From Rhodospirillaceae bacterium (lineage in GTDB: Bacteria > Pseudomonadota > Alphaproteobacteria > UBA8366 > Aestuariispiraceae): a DNA stretch of 55,898 nucleotides. The notes under the pieces were generated by a model. That model ran no database searches. It was not told the origin of the DNA and was given only the letters and a program-made list of their open reading frames with translations. The position numbers were made by a program, and so were the translations under genes. Position 1 is the first letter of the stretch, and the number at the start of each line of letters is the position of its first letter. The stretch covers positions 1 through 55,898 of the forward strand of contig PAQY01000011.1 of assembly GCA_002709955.1 (NCBI GenBank). The letters run 5' to 3'. Below are positions 33,398 to 42,658 of this stretch, one piece after another.

Positions 33398-34957
33398 TTA
33401 TCGGTCTCCTGCTTCAAAACGCGCTGCATAGGTGGCCCGTTCAGACCCGAAAATATCCTGTGCGATAAAGTCGAAACCAATCACAGGGTCCGTCAGCAAT
33501 TCCGGTTTCACCCGAATATAGACCCGCTGGCTTTTCAACATGTCTGGTTCAACGTCGATATAGAAAACGTCCACCGTGTGACCCGACGTGCCGGGCAGAG
33601 ACATCTCCGCCCCCGGCAAACCGGACAGAGTCACCCGTACCGTGCGGGGTTCTGGCATCATGTTCAGGACCTTCAGGGTGTACCCATTTCGAATGTCGCC
33701 ATTGGCCAGCGTCACGAAGAGCGGGTTACGATCATGCAGGACGTTCAAATCCAACCGCCCCCGATTGGCGACATGATACGACATTGCCAGGCCGATCATT
33801 GCCCAGACGACGAAATAAGCGATTGTCCTGGGCCGCAGGATAGAGCGGATATTTGTGTGCTTCACAGAGTCAGATAAACGCCCATCCGGCTTTCTAACCC
33901 GCTCTGGCTGAATGGCATTATACCCATCGGGCATGGCCATGCGCATATTATGATTGTAATCCGCCAGCGTCGCATAGGATATCAGGCCCCGTTCCCGGCC
34001 GACCTTATCCATGACGGAATTACATGCATCGATGCACAAGGCACAGGTGATGCATTCCAATTGCTGCCCGTCGCGGATATCAATCCCCATGGGACAGACG
34101 GCAACACAGGCATTGCAATCGACGCAATCGCCAATCGATTTCCCTTCCTCCGCTGATCGCTTCTGGTGCCTGGACCGGGGCTCCCCCCGCCAATTGTTAT
34201 AGGTGACGGTTAAGGAATGTTCATCCAGCATCGCCCCCTGAATGCGCGGCCAGGGACACATATAGGTGCAGACCTGTTCCCGCATCAGGCCACCTAAAAC
34301 ATAGGTCGTGGCGGTCAGAATACCGACGGTCATATAGGCGACTTGCGGGGCATCCCCAGCAAGAAACGCCATCGCCAGGGTCGGTGCATCGGCGAAATAG
34401 AAAATCCACGCCCCCCCTGTTGAAACCGCGATCAACAGCCAGACCGAATGTTTTGTAACCCGTTTCAGAAGCTTTGAGGCGGATAAGGGGTCTTTATCCA
34501 ATTTGATGCGCTTGTTGCGATCCCCCTCTACCGCGCGTTCGACGACCAGAAACAGATCAACCCAGACGGTTTGGGGACAGGTATAGCCGCACCAGGCGCG
34601 CCCGACCGAGGATGTCACCAGGAACAGCCCGATCCCCGCCATTACCAACATGCCAGCCACATAGTAAAATTCCTGCGGCCATATCTCGATAAAGAAGAAG
34701 TAAAAGCGGCGGTTCGCCAGGTCGATCAGGACCGCCTGATCCGGTGCATAATCGCCGCGATCCCAGCGCAGCCAGGGCGTTACATAGTAAATTCCCAACG
34801 TGATCGCCATGACGAACCACTTGAACCGCCGGAAGGTACCCTCCGCCCGCTTAGGGTGAATTTTCTTGCGGGCAGTATATAGCGGCTGTTGCTTGTCGCG
34901 CCGATTTACCGGTTCGACATCATGAATGGGGGCAAGTGGTTCGCCAGAAATACTCAT
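33398..34957 (-). CDS. ccoG: CcoG (FixG/RdxA) iron-sulfur membrane protein
   Basis: This 519-aa membrane protein has several helices in its first half and ferredoxin-type cysteine motifs: CGYTCPQTVW, CTYMCPWPRIQ, CVDCNACVAVCPMGID and CITCALCIDACN. The C-terminal third is a periplasmic Ig-like FixG domain. CcoG is a cupric reductase acting in copper delivery to the cbb3 oxidase. The ATG at 34957 lies 4 bases after the ccoP stop; an upstream non-ATG start is unnecessary. Confidence 0.95.
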   Translation of the reverse strand: MSISGEPLAPIHDVEPVNRRDKQQPLYTARKKIHPKRAEGTFRRFKWFVMAITLGIYYVTPWLRWDRGDYAPDQAVLIDLANRRFYFFFIEIWPQEFYYVAGMLVMAGIGLFLVTSSVGRAWCGYTCPQTVWVDLFLVVERAVEGDRNKRIKLDKDPLSASKLLKRVTKHSVWLLIAVSTGGAWIFYFADAPTLAMAFLAGDAPQVAYMTVGILTATTYVLGGLMREQVCTYMCPWPRIQGAMLDEHSLTVTYNNWRGEPRSRHQKRSAEEGKSIGDCVDCNACVAVCPMGIDIRDGQQLECITCALCIDACNSVMDKVGRERGLISYATLADYNHNMRMAMPDGYNAIQPERVRKPDGRLSDSVKHTNIRSILRPRTIAYFVVWAMIGLAMSYHVANRGRLDLNVLHDRNPLFVTLANGDIRNGYTLKVLNMMPEPRTVRVTLSGLPGAEMSLPGTSGHTVDVFYIDVEPDMLKSQRVYIRVKPELLTDPVIGFDFIAQDIFGSERATYAARFEAGDR

Positions 34958-34961
34958 ACAC

Positions 34962-35837
34962 TCATTCACCCCCACCCAGCGAATGAACATAAACGCTGAG
35001 TTTCTTTACGGTCACATCGCCCAAACGATCTAACCAAGCAGGCATGACGCCATGGCTGGGGTTTTGGATCTGGGATGCGATGGCATCGGTATCAGAACCA
35101 TACAGCCAGACCGCATCAGACAGGTTTGGGGCACCCAGATCCTGGTTCCCCTCCCCCGCCTCACCATGACAGGCCGCACAGTTATCCGCGAACAACGGGG
35201 TTGCCGCCGCGACAGAGGCCGCATCATGGTCCTGACCGGACAAGGACCGAACATAATTTGCCAGGTCCCGGATTTCCGCCGCCGATAGAATGCCATCACG
35301 ACCAAAGGCGGGCATTTCAGACAGGCGTGTATCCTCATCCTGATCATAGCGGATGCCATGGGCGATGGTGGAATAGATCTGATCGACCGCCCCCCCCCAG
35401 ATCCAGGCATCATCGTTCAGGTTGGGATAGCCGACAAATCCCTGTGCACCAGACCCATGGCATTGCGAGCAGTAAACTTTGAAAGCTGAGGCACCGCCCG
35501 CTATCGCAAAACGCTGAAGCGCTTCATTCTGTGCAATATCCGCGACATCAATGGACGCCAGTTGCGCGACAAGATCGCTGTTGGCGTCGCTTGCCGCCTG
35601 CAATTCCGCGGCGACTTCTGCGCGGCTGGAATACCCGCTGACCCCCTTTGTGGCCTCATTGATCAGGGGGATCGACGGATAATAAATCGCATAGCCGATT
35701 GCAAAAACGATACAGCCATAGAAGGTCCATAACCACCAGCGTGGCAAAGGATTGTTCAATTCCTGTATGCCGTCCCAAACATGACCGGTGGTTTCAACGC
35801 CACTGATCTCGTCAATATTCTTCTTGTCGTTGTCCAT
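34962..35837 (-). CDS. ccoP: Cbb3 oxidase diheme subunit CcoP
   Basis: This 291-aa protein has an N-terminal membrane helix (WWLWTFYGCIVFAIGYAIYY near 34-53) and two cytochrome c domains, each with a CxxCH heme site: CSQCH near 123 and CAACH near 214, with matching axial Met residues in EMPAFG and GVMPAW. It passes electrons from a c-type cytochrome to CcoO. It is followed by ccoG at a 4-base distance. Confidence 0.95.
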   Translation of the reverse strand: MDNDKKNIDEISGVETTGHVWDGIQELNNPLPRWWLWTFYGCIVFAIGYAIYYPSIPLINEATKGVSGYSSRAEVAAELQAASDANSDLVAQLASIDVADIAQNEALQRFAIAGGASAFKVYCSQCHGSGAQGFVGYPNLNDDAWIWGGAVDQIYSTIAHGIRYDQDEDTRLSEMPAFGRDGILSAAEIRDLANYVRSLSGQDHDAASVAAATPLFADNCAACHGEAGEGNQDLGAPNLSDAVWLYGSDTDAIASQIQNPSHGVMPAWLDRLGDVTVKKLSVYVHSLGGGE

Positions 35838-35840
35838 CGC

Positions 35841-35990
35841 TCAATCGTCCTTCAAGGGAATGTTTGCCGCATCGTCTGCCTTCTTCTTGCCACCGGGCCA
35901 GAAGGTGTAGGTCAAGATGCCAACGAACAGGACAAACAGGTACACAAGGCCCCAGCTATCCGCGAAATGTCGGAATTCATTGTAATCCAT
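35841..35990 (-). CDS. ccoQ: Cbb3 oxidase subunit CcoQ
   Basis: This is a 49-aa protein with a single membrane helix: MDYNEFRHFADSWGLVYLF, then VLFVGILTYTFWPGGKKK and an acidic tail. Size, motif and position between ccoO and ccoP identify it. A GGAGG-like site (GAAGGAGGGGG) precedes the ATG at 35990. CcoQ stabilises the core complex. Confidence 0.95.
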   Translation of the reverse strand: MDYNEFRHFADSWGLVYLFVLFVGILTYTFWPGGKKKADDAANIPLKDD

Positions 35991-36001
35991 AGCCCCCTCC
36001 T

Positions 36002-36733
36002 TCAGCGGTAGTTCTGATCAGCCTGGTACGTCGAAAAATCGACCAACGTGCCCAGCATTTGCAGATAGGCGATCAGGGCATCCATCTCCGTAACCCGGTC
36101 CGGGTTGCCGTCGAAATCACCAACCACGGCCTTGGGATAGCGTGCCTGAACCCCATCCCAATCACCGTCAGGGGTCGCCTGTGCAAATAAGTCTGCGGTG
36201 GCATTCTCGATCATCTCTTCGGTATAGGGGACGCCGACCATCTGATTGGCTTTCAGGCTGTCGGCGGTCAGGTCGGATTTCAGGTCATTTTCCAGCAGGA
36301 AGCCATATTTCGGCATCACCGATTCCGGCACAACAGAGCGCGGATCCGCCAAATGCTGAACATGCCAGGCATTGGAATAGCGCCCACCAACCCGCGCCAG
36401 ATCCGGCCCGGTCCGCTTTGATCCCCACTGGAACGGATGGTCATACATCGACTCTGCCGCCAGCGAGTAATTGCCGTAGCGCTCTACCTCGTCCCGGAAA
36501 GGGCGGATCATCTGGGAATGGCACAGATAGCAGCCCTCCCGGACATAGACGTCGCGTCCTTTCAATTCCAAGGGAGAATAGGGTCGCACGCCCTCCACTT
36601 TCTCAATCGTGTTGTCCAGATAGAACAGGGGAGCGATTTCAACAATCCCCCCCACAGTGACCACCAGAAAGGAGAACACGAGCAGCAGAGAAGCGTTGGT
36701 TTCCAGTTTTGAATGCTTATCCAGTATAGACAT
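36002..36733 (-). CDS. ccoO: Cbb3 oxidase monoheme subunit CcoO
   Basis: This 243-aa protein has an N-terminal helix ([22 protein letters not shown]), the heme c site [14 protein letters not shown] near 66-79, and conserved blocks [33 protein letters not shown] (in parts) and SVMPKYGFL, which supplies the axial Met. The end [13 protein letters not shown]-like segment is present. It lies 12 bases after ccoN. Confidence 0.96.
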   Translation of the reverse strand: MSILDKHSKLETNASLLLVFSFLVVTVGGIVEIAPLFYLDNTIEKVEGVRPYSPLELKGRDVYVREGCYLCHSQMIRPFRDEVERYGNYSLAAESMYDHPFQWGSKRTGPDLARVGGRYSNAWHVQHLADPRSVVPESVMPKYGFLLENDLKSDLTADSLKANQMVGVPYTEEMIENATADLFAQATPDGDWDGVQARYPKAVVGDFDGNPDRVTEMDALIAYLQMLGTLVDFSTYQADQNYR

Positions 36734-36745
36734 TGCTGGTTTCTC

Positions 36746-38380
36746 CTATTCCGCTGGCTGCGGCGCGAGGGACACGAGGGGTCGCTCGTCCCGCACCCGG
36801 CCACGGATGGTCTGATAGATATTGTAAGCCATGATCAGCGCCCCCAGGAAATACAGGCCCCCGCCCAGCACACGCAGCGCGTAATAGGGGTGCATTGCAG
36901 CCACCGTTTCCGCGAAGGAATAGACCAGGAAGCCCTGTTCATCATATTCCCGCCACATCAGGCCCTGGGTGATACCCGAAACCCACATCACGGACGCATA
37001 AACAACGATGCCCAGCGTCGCCAACCAGAAGTGCCAGTTGACCATGCGCAGGGAATACAGCTGTGTCCGGGCCCACAATTTGGGCACCAGGAAGTAAACA
37101 GCCGCGAAGGAAATCATGCCGACCCACCCCAGCGCCCCCGAATGGACGTGACCAATGGTCCAGTCCGTATAGTGGCTTAAAGAGTTAATCGACTTGATCG
37201 ACATCATCGGCCCCTCAAAGGTCGACATGCCATAGAATGCCAGCGCCATGACCATCATCCGGATCAACGGATCGGTGCGAACCTTGTCCCAGGCACCAGA
37301 CAGCGTCATCAGGCCGTTGATCATGCCACCCCAGGACGGCATCCACAGCATGATGGAAAACACCATCCCCAGGGTCTGTGCCCAATCCGGCAGCGCCGTG
37401 TAATGCAGGTGGTGCGGTCCGGCCCAGATATACAGGAAGATCAGCGACCAGAAGTGTACGATCGACAAGCGATAGGAATAGACCGGGCGGCCCGCCTGTT
37501 TGGGCATGAAATAATACATCATCCCCAGAAAGCCTGCTGTCAGGAAAAACCCGACCGCATTGTGACCATACCACCATTGGGTCAGGGCATCCTGAACCCC
37601 GGCAAAGGCGGAATAGCTTTTCGATCCCATGAAAGAGACTGGTACCGCCAGGTTGTTCACAACATGCAACATCGCCACGGTGACAATGAAAGACAGATAG
37701 AACCAGTTGGCGACATAGATATGGGATTCACGCCGGGTCATGATTGTCCCCAGGAAAACCACCAGATACGCGACCCAGACAATTGTCAGCAGCAGATCGA
37801 CATACCATTCCGGTTCGGCATATTCGCGCGATTGGGTAACCCCGATGACATAGCCGGTCGCCGCCAGGACGATAAAAAGCTGATAACCCCAGAACACGAA
37901 CCAGGCGAGGTCGCCCCCAAACAGCTTTTGCCGCGACGTGCGCTGGACCACCCAGAAACTGGTGCAGATCAGGGCATTCCCACCAAAGGCAAAAACCACT
38001 GCAGACGTGTGCAGGGGGCGCAACCGCCCAAAATTCAGATAGGGTTCAATATTCAGGTCCGGCCAAGCCAGCTGGGCGGCGATCACAATACCAACCAGAA
38101 AACCAACAATGCCCCAGAACAATGTCGCAATGACACCATAGCGGATGGGCCCATCGATATAGGCAGGCGATGACTCCCCCGCCCCCCGGAACGGTATTGC
38201 CCCGGCATCGGTTGGGACCGACAATGGAGCGCGGTTCAGAAGGAAAAACGCCGCAGCGGTCAGGATAAAGAACAGTATCCCGGAATGTGCCCGGAACAGA
38301 TCATCCCGCCCCAACGCTGCGCCCATTAAGGCCAAGACCGCGGCCACTGCCAATGCGATCACGGTTGCAGTATATTTCAT
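36746..38380 (-). CDS. ccoN: Cbb3 oxidase catalytic subunit CcoN
   Basis: This 544-aa heme-copper oxidase subunit has at least 12 membrane helices. Metal ligands are visible: [15 protein letters not shown] (heme b), [12 protein letters not shown] and [15 protein letters not shown] (CuB), and [10 protein letters not shown] (heme b3 and b). The Tyr in WWYGHNAVG fits the family's helix VI motif, and the distinctive cross-linked Tyr of cbb3 enzymes is expected in helix VII. The ATG at 38380 is preferred over a GTG three codons upstream. It is the first gene of the ccoNOQP-GHIS run, under the anaerobox at 38492. Confidence 0.96.
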   Translation of the reverse strand: MKYTATVIALAVAAVLALMGAALGRDDLFRAHSGILFFILTAAAFFLLNRAPLSVPTDAGAIPFRGAGESSPAYIDGPIRYGVIATLFWGIVGFLVGIVIAAQLAWPDLNIEPYLNFGRLRPLHTSAVVFAFGGNALICTSFWVVQRTSRQKLFGGDLAWFVFWGYQLFIVLAATGYVIGVTQSREYAEPEWYVDLLLTIVWVAYLVVFLGTIMTRRESHIYVANWFYLSFIVTVAMLHVVNNLAVPVSFMGSKSYSAFAGVQDALTQWWYGHNAVGFFLTAGFLGMMYYFMPKQAGRPVYSYRLSIVHFWSLIFLYIWAGPHHLHYTALPDWAQTLGMVFSIMLWMPSWGGMINGLMTLSGAWDKVRTDPLIRMMVMALAFYGMSTFEGPMMSIKSINSLSHYTDWTIGHVHSGALGWVGMISFAAVYFLVPKLWARTQLYSLRMVNWHFWLATLGIVVYASVMWVSGITQGLMWREYDEQGFLVYSFAETVAAMHPYYALRVLGGGLYFLGALIMAYNIYQTIRGRVRDERPLVSLAPQPAE

Positions 38381-38491
38381 ATCTCTCACCCTTTTGCGGT
38401 AATCAGGCCAACATCAGTGCCGACCAGCCCCGCCGCGATAAACTGAGGCCATCCAATGTTTCCAGTATGGAGCACCAGACCCGAACCGGCC

Positions 38492-38505
38492 TTGATCTGG
38501 ATCAA
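38492..38505. promoter_or_regulatory. FNR/FixK anaerobox shared by ccoN and the hemerythrin-like gene
   Basis: TTGATCTGGATCAA is a perfect match to the FNR/FixK consensus TTGAT-N4-ATCAA. Its near end is 112 bases from the ccoN ATG on one side and 97 bases from the divergent hemerythrin-like gene on the other, so it could serve either or both promoters. The FNR-type regulator encoded at 39113 is the likely binder. Confidence 0.9.
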
Positions 38506-38601
38506 CGTAAAATAACTTTCTCAGAGTCATTCTGATCGCTGTTTCAACAGATTGTCGCTGCACCCAGTGACTGAGATTTTCGGGACAGGGATGCCTGAGA
38601 A

Positions 38602-39111
38602 ATGCCGATAACGGACTCAACTGTAATCCAGTTGAAACTGGCACAAATAGAAGGTCGAGAGTCTGCGCCCGCTGGCTGTCTGACAGCCATGCGCCTCTAT
38701 CATGATTTGCTGTTATCGATGTGCGATCGCCTGGAATTCATTGCTGACACCCTACCCGTCCCCGTGAACATCACGGAATGTCAGGTCGTGACGCAAGATC
38801 TTCTGCCGTCCATGACAGCATCCCATCAATTTGAAGAGGATCGATTTTTCATGGATGCACGCCTTGTCCTGAAGGGTGGCTGTGCCCTGGATGATACAAT
38901 CGCACGCCTATGCGAAGAACACCGGGAGGATCAGTTCTTTGCAGAAGAAATTTGTGAGGAAATACGCGGTCTGATCTTAGGGGGCGGTCAAAAGAATGCG
39001 GAGGCTATGGGGTATATGCTGCGGGGCTTCTTTGGTCAGATGCGCCGTCACATCGCGTTTGAGCGTGACTTTTTATATATTCCCATGACCGAAAAACTGA
39101 TCAGGCTTTAA
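38602..39111 (+). CDS. Hemerythrin-like (HHE) protein
   Basis: This is a 169-aa all-helical protein. Four segments fit a hemerythrin-type bundle: RLYHDLLLSMCDRLEFIAD, SHQFEEDRFFMDARL, CEEHREDQFFAEEICEEI and MRRHIAFERDFLY, each with His and nearby Glu in HxxxE-like spacing. Such proteins bind a diiron site and sense or carry oxygen or NO. The divergent position from ccoN with a shared FNR site supports a function at low oxygen. It is convergent with the FNR-type gene, with stops one base apart. Confidence 0.8.
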   Translation: MPITDSTVIQLKLAQIEGRESAPAGCLTAMRLYHDLLLSMCDRLEFIADTLPVPVNITECQVVTQDLLPSMTASHQFEEDRFFMDARLVLKGGCALDDTIARLCEEHREDQFFAEEICEEIRGLILGGGQKNAEAMGYMLRGFFGQMRRHIAFERDFLYIPMTEKLIRL

Positions 39112-39112
39112 A

Positions 39113-39850
39113 TCAATTCCCCGATATTTCCCGCAAGCGGCTTAAACTGGGTATGATTATATGCCGGTTGTTTTCGACCCGGATAACATCCGCCTTGCGC
39201 ATTTTGGTCAATTGGCGACTGACAGTCTCAATCGTCAGACCCAGAAAATCCGCAATATCCGTGCGTGTCAGGGGCAGATCAAACGTCGCCTCAGTGGCCT
39301 TGCGAATATCGATTGTCGGATCAATATGCCGGGCGATCAGATACAGGAAACTCGCCAGCTTCTCTTCTGCGGATTTCCGGCCCAATGTCAGCATCAGGTC
39401 CCGCGCTTCGTCCAACTCTCCCAGGGCCTGACGCAGCAATCGACGCTCCAGTTCAGGTTGTTCCTTCAACATGGCCTCAACGGCATTTTTCGGAAAATAG
39501 CACAGCGTCACATTCGACGCCGCTTCGGCACAAACCTGACTTTCAGAATGGAACGGGCGACCCACGAAATCTGGGGCAAATTGCAGCCCGACAATCTGCT
39601 GGCGACCATCGGCCATGGTCTTGCTGAGTTTGACCACGCCATTCAACAGGTTGGCATAGCTTTTGACCGGTTCTTCTTCCGTTACCAGAATGGTCTTTGC
39701 CGGATGCTGTCGGATTGTCGTGTGACGGCTAAGGCGCGTCAGTTCATCAGGTGTCATCGCGCCACAAACACCTTTATGACGCGCTTCACAGGCCTGACAC
39801 AGCACTGGCACCGATGAATTATGAATATCCAGGCGCTTTTGATCTGACAT
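39113..39850 (-). CDS. FNR-type oxygen-sensing regulator (FnrL/AadR group)
   Basis: This is a 245-aa Crp/Fnr-family protein. The cysteines VLCQACEARHKGVC near residues 17-30 and SQVCAE near 108 are the four ligands of the FNR [4Fe-4S] cluster. The C-terminal helix-turn-helix LTRTDIADFLGLTIETVSRQLTKM has the E..SR residues that read TTGAT half-sites. The cyclic-nucleotide-like core holds PDFVGRPF. It probably activates ccoNOQP through the site at 38492 when oxygen is low. The ATG at 39850 is chosen over a GTG one codon earlier. Confidence 0.92.
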   Translation of the reverse strand: MSDQKRLDIHNSSVPVLCQACEARHKGVCGAMTPDELTRLSRHTTIRQHPAKTILVTEEEPVKSYANLLNGVVKLSKTMADGRQQIVGLQFAPDFVGRPFHSESQVCAEAASNVTLCYFPKNAVEAMLKEQPELERRLLRQALGELDEARDLMLTLGRKSAEEKLASFLYLIARHIDPTIDIRKATEATFDLPLTRTDIADFLGLTIETVSRQLTKMRKADVIRVENNRHIIIPSLSRLREISGN

Positions 39851-39930
39851 CACACCGCCACTTTTGTGCTAAAGCATCATGCACTTGCACAGGATGCCCT
39901 GACCGATTGTGTTTACAGCAGATATTTCGG

Positions 39931-39950
39931 TGCAAACAAGGTCGTTTGCA
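39931..39950. promoter_or_regulatory. Inverted repeat upstream of the FNR-type gene
   Basis: TGCAAAC-N6-GTTTGCA is a perfect 7-bp inverted repeat centred 91 bases upstream of the FNR-type gene start. The word TTGCACAGG also occurs twice nearby (around 39894 and 39946). It does not match TTGAT-N4-ATCAA, so another regulator would be expected to bind. Function is unknown. Confidence 0.5.
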
Positions 39951-40040
39951 CAGGCATTGCTGTATGAACACCAATTCCCATCATAATGAAACACGCGCTG
40001 CGGCGATACAATGCTTGTGATCAGCACCCCTCACAATACG

Positions 40041-40087
40041 CGCCGATCTGATGAATCCCTGCCCCGCAGGAATTCATCAGATCGGCG
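40041..40087. terminator. Very strong hairpin after the polyene-cluster lipoprotein gene
   Basis: A 16-bp perfect inverted repeat (40041-40056 and 40072-40087) continues into an inner CCTGC/GCAGG stem around a CCC loop, giving about 21 bp with one mismatch. It lies 23 bases after the stop of the lipoprotein gene in the leftward direction and before the FNR-type gene. There is no U-tract on either strand, so it may end transcription weakly, protect the 3' end, or serve as a protein site. Confidence 0.6.
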
Positions 40088-40109
40088 GCATTTCTGTCAG
40101 AACCGAACC

Positions 40110-40496
40110 TTAGTAAACACTGCTGCGCGCGGTGATCGCATTCTGCAAATTCTGAATCCAGCCATTGTAATTGGTGTGAATGGTCGATCCATCATATTTC
40201 AGATTTGTGCTGTCTTTGTAACGAATGCTGTAGCGTTCCATATCAAAGTTGATGTCAACGACGGCCAAATGCGACCGGATCGGCAAATTGCCCTGAATAT
40301 GCCCAGGCCCTTTGTCCTGCATCTGCCAACCCAGGCTGGCACCTGCGCCGCGTATCATTTTTGCAGCCGCATCCAGGGACGGGGCCGTGGTTGTAAAGGC
40401 ATCATTTTCAACATTGTAAACGGGGGCCGTGCGGCACGCCGCCAAGGCACCAGCAAATGCAAGAACCAGCAAAATTCGGCTAATGTTGCGGGGCAT
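40110..40496 (-). CDS. Small lipoprotein
   Basis: This is a 128-aa protein with a lipoprotein signal peptide: MPRNISRILLVLAFAGALAAC, with the lipobox LAAC. The mature part has SLDAAAKMIRGAGASLGWQMQ and a strand-rich segment, VVDINFDMERYSIRYKDS. GGAGGAG stands before the ATG at 40496; the longer frame is rejected. It resembles widespread uncharacterised envelope lipoproteins. It follows the GT2 gene by 87 bases, and membership of the polyene operon is uncertain. Confidence 0.78.
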   Translation of the reverse strand: MPRNISRILLVLAFAGALAACRTAPVYNVENDAFTTTAPSLDAAAKMIRGAGASLGWQMQDKGPGHIQGNLPIRSHLAVVDINFDMERYSIRYKDSTNLKYDGSTIHTNYNGWIQNLQNAITARSSVY

Positions 40497-40583
40497 AGTT
40501 TCTCCTCCTGTTAAGATATTGATGCGCGTGAACTTGAAAGAATTACCCCTGTCTTTCAAGGGGCATTATCATGATGGCAATAC

Positions 40584-41375
40584 TTATGCCTCTCGCTTCA
40601 AAGACCGATACAGTCCATAGGGGTTCATACCACGACGGATTAGGGCCCAAGCGACCATCATCACGATCCGGGTGATGTCCCGCACCGGCTTGAAGTGGCT
40701 GGGACGAAACAATTCACCATCATACAGCGCTGGAATGGGCGCAGAAATGCTGGGGAAACCCTTATGCGCGGCGGCGATCAGCAATTCACTTTCAAACACG
40801 AATCCGCTGCTGCGCAGCCTGGAAAAATCCATCATTTGCAACAGCGTGATGGGATAGTACCGAAATCCACTTTGTGAATCCGACACCCGATGTCCTGCGG
40901 CCCAGGATATCCAGAAATTTGCGATTCGGTTGGCCCGCAGGCGCGATTTGGGGAAGTTTTCCGGCTGATGCAGGCGCGACCCGATCACAATCCGGTTTCC
41001 CGCCAGCAACCCCGCTTCTGATATCTTGCCGATATCGCCCCATTGATGTTGGCCGTCACCATCCAGGGTAACGACGCCTTGGACGTCCAGGGTCAGGGCA
41101 TATTGGAAACCAGCGATCAAAGCCGCCGCCTTCCCTTGATTTTCTGACAAGCGAAGAACGACAACATCCAGCTGTTCGGCAATCTGTGCGGTGTCATCCT
41201 GGGATCCATCATCCACAACGATCACATGCGGGGTCATGCGCCGCGCGCCAGCCGCAACCGCCGCAATGGTTGATGCCTCATTATATGCTGGAATAACGAC
41301 CGCCAGGGCAGGATTGGGGGCCAAAGGAACTGACTTTAAAGTCAAATCCGTGGCAACAGTCTTAGAAAATCCCAT
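40584..41375 (-). CDS. Family 2 glycosyltransferase of the polyene-like cluster
   Basis: This 263-aa GT2 enzyme has VVIPAYNEASTIAAV near 25-39, VIVVDDGSQDDTA near 54-66, GKAAAL near 80 and TLDGDGQHQWGDI near 101-113, the DxD metal site. HKGFPSISAPIPALYDG comes near the C-terminus. The length and the absence of added membrane domains resemble the dolichol-phosphate-mannose-synthase-like GT2 proteins in aryl-polyene clusters. The ATG at 41375 is chosen; the gap to the upstream dehydratase gene is 51 bases. It probably glycosylates or transfers a head group to the product. Confidence 0.82.
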   Translation of the reverse strand: MGFSKTVATDLTLKSVPLAPNPALAVVIPAYNEASTIAAVAAGARRMTPHVIVVDDGSQDDTAQIAEQLDVVVLRLSENQGKAAALIAGFQYALTLDVQGVVTLDGDGQHQWGDIGKISEAGLLAGNRIVIGSRLHQPENFPKSRLRANRIANFWISWAAGHRVSDSQSGFRYYPITLLQMMDFSRLRSSGFVFESELLIAAAHKGFPSISAPIPALYDGELFRPSHFKPVRDITRIVMMVAWALIRRGMNPYGLYRSLKREA

Positions 41376-41426
41376 TACGCCCCCTCCCCTAATCGACGAA
41401 GACGGTAGCGGACGCAATCTGCCAGT

Positions 41427-41879
41427 TCAAGTTGATATACTGGAATTATTGGAATCCAGCATGACGGTGATCTGACCGGTCAACAGGCCAATATGGAGGG
41501 TTGAAACAGACTCTTCCTCAATGACGATGCGATAGATAAACGCCTCCTTTGAGGCCATCAGTCGGATCGCAGATACCAGCAGGGCCCCCTGATGATCCGA
41601 CAGGTATTTCGTATCGACCTGACAATCCTTCACACTGACCAGATACCCCCCTGCGGCCTGCCCCATCAAGGCACCATGAACCGCCGCAGCCTGTGCGCCA
41701 TACTCAATGCCTGCTATCGCGGGAAGCGCGTTCTTTCTGCGCAATGGATTATCCAGGGTGCGATGCGTATTCGTTCGGCACAGAACCCCCGCCGCATCCC
41801 AGTGCAGAATCTCCTGCAACAGGACCATAGTCCCGGCATGGGGGATCATATCCGCGATCGGTGGAACAGACGCCATCAT
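41427..41879 (-). CDS. Hotdog-fold 3-hydroxyacyl-ACP dehydratase (ApeP-like)
   Basis: This is a 150-aa single-domain protein. PPIADMIPHAGTMVLLQEI near 5-23 is the 'PH..pMlLLd' start of FabZ/FabA-like dehydratases in aryl-polyene clusters, and AGIEYGAQAAAVHGAL near 54-69 carries the catalytic-helix acidic residue. The ATG at 41879 shares a base with the upstream stop (TGATG). It should dehydrate 3-hydroxyacyl-ACP to build the polyene chain. Confidence 0.82.
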   Translation of the reverse strand: MMASVPPIADMIPHAGTMVLLQEILHWDAAGVLCRTNTHRTLDNPLRRKNALPAIAGIEYGAQAAAVHGALMGQAAGGYLVSVKDCQVDTKYLSDHQGALLVSAIRLMASKEAFIYRIVIEEESVSTLHIGLLTGQITVMLDSNNSSIST

Positions 41880-42658
41880 CAGAAAACCTCGACATCCAGA
41901 AAATACCCAGACCCTGCTTCCATCACGATCCGGGTTGGCGCAATAAGCCCTTCCAGCAATGGCAAGGCTTTGGCGGGCGGGCAATCCTTCCATAAGGTGC
42001 GCAAATCAGCCTGGCGGGGCGGGGTTGCAGCCTGCGCCTGGCTGTATGTCAATGCAAGACAGGGACCCGTTCCGGTATCGTGATCCGGGCGAAGAACCAG
42101 CGCGACACCAAAGGGCGCACCAATCGGGCGCGTTGCGTTTAATGGATCCGGGAACGGATAATCAACAGCAACCAGAATGGTGGGTCTTTTTTCCTGTGAT
42201 ACAGTCAGCATCGCCTTCAAAAGACCCGCGCCAAAGGTGTAATCCCCTGCGGCCAGGCTGGTCGATGCCGCATGATTGCCAACGCCAATGCTCCAATATC
42301 CAGCCATCGCATTATGGACTGAATTATGGAACTGAGTCGGGGATACAGCCTTTTCGGGTGTTGCCAAGGCTGTCAGGATCGCATGGGCGACTTGGCCATC
42401 GCCCAGGGCACTGGCGAAAACACAATCCATGTCCGCCCCGGACAGACCGGCATCGTCACAGGCGGCCTGTGCAACGCCAAGCGCCAGACGCACCAGCGGA
42501 CTGGCCCGGCGGCGCTCATTGGGCGGCAGAACCATCGCCTTGGGCGGCACCAGGGGCTGCGCCTGCCAGGTTTGCGCCCCCGTCAGGATCGCCCGTGTTT
42601 CTGCCCAGGATCCAAAACCTGCCCCCAGGACCGCGATTCCAGCGACCCGCGCTTTCAT
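41879..42658 (-). CDS. Ketosynthase-like chain-length factor without active-site Cys
   Basis: This 259-aa protein is related to beta-ketoacyl synthases of the short Ketoacyl-synt_2 type. ASPLVRLALGVAQAACDDAGL, FASALGDGQVAHAILTAL and FHNSVHNAMAGYWSIG are the recognisable blocks. Where a ketosynthase has its catalytic Cys, this protein reads NHAASTSLAAG, so it cannot condense by itself. Such proteins pair with a true ketosynthase and influence chain length. The ATG at 42658 overlaps the stop of the true ketosynthase gene by 4 bases, which supports a heterodimer. Confidence 0.85.
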   Translation of the reverse strand: MKARVAGIAVLGAGFGSWAETRAILTGAQTWQAQPLVPPKAMVLPPNERRRASPLVRLALGVAQAACDDAGLSGADMDCVFASALGDGQVAHAILTALATPEKAVSPTQFHNSVHNAMAGYWSIGVGNHAASTSLAAGDYTFGAGLLKAMLTVSQEKRPTILVAVDYPFPDPLNATRPIGAPFGVALVLRPDHDTGTGPCLALTYSQAQAATPPRQADLRTLWKDCPPAKALPLLEGLIAPTRIVMEAGSGYFLDVEVF

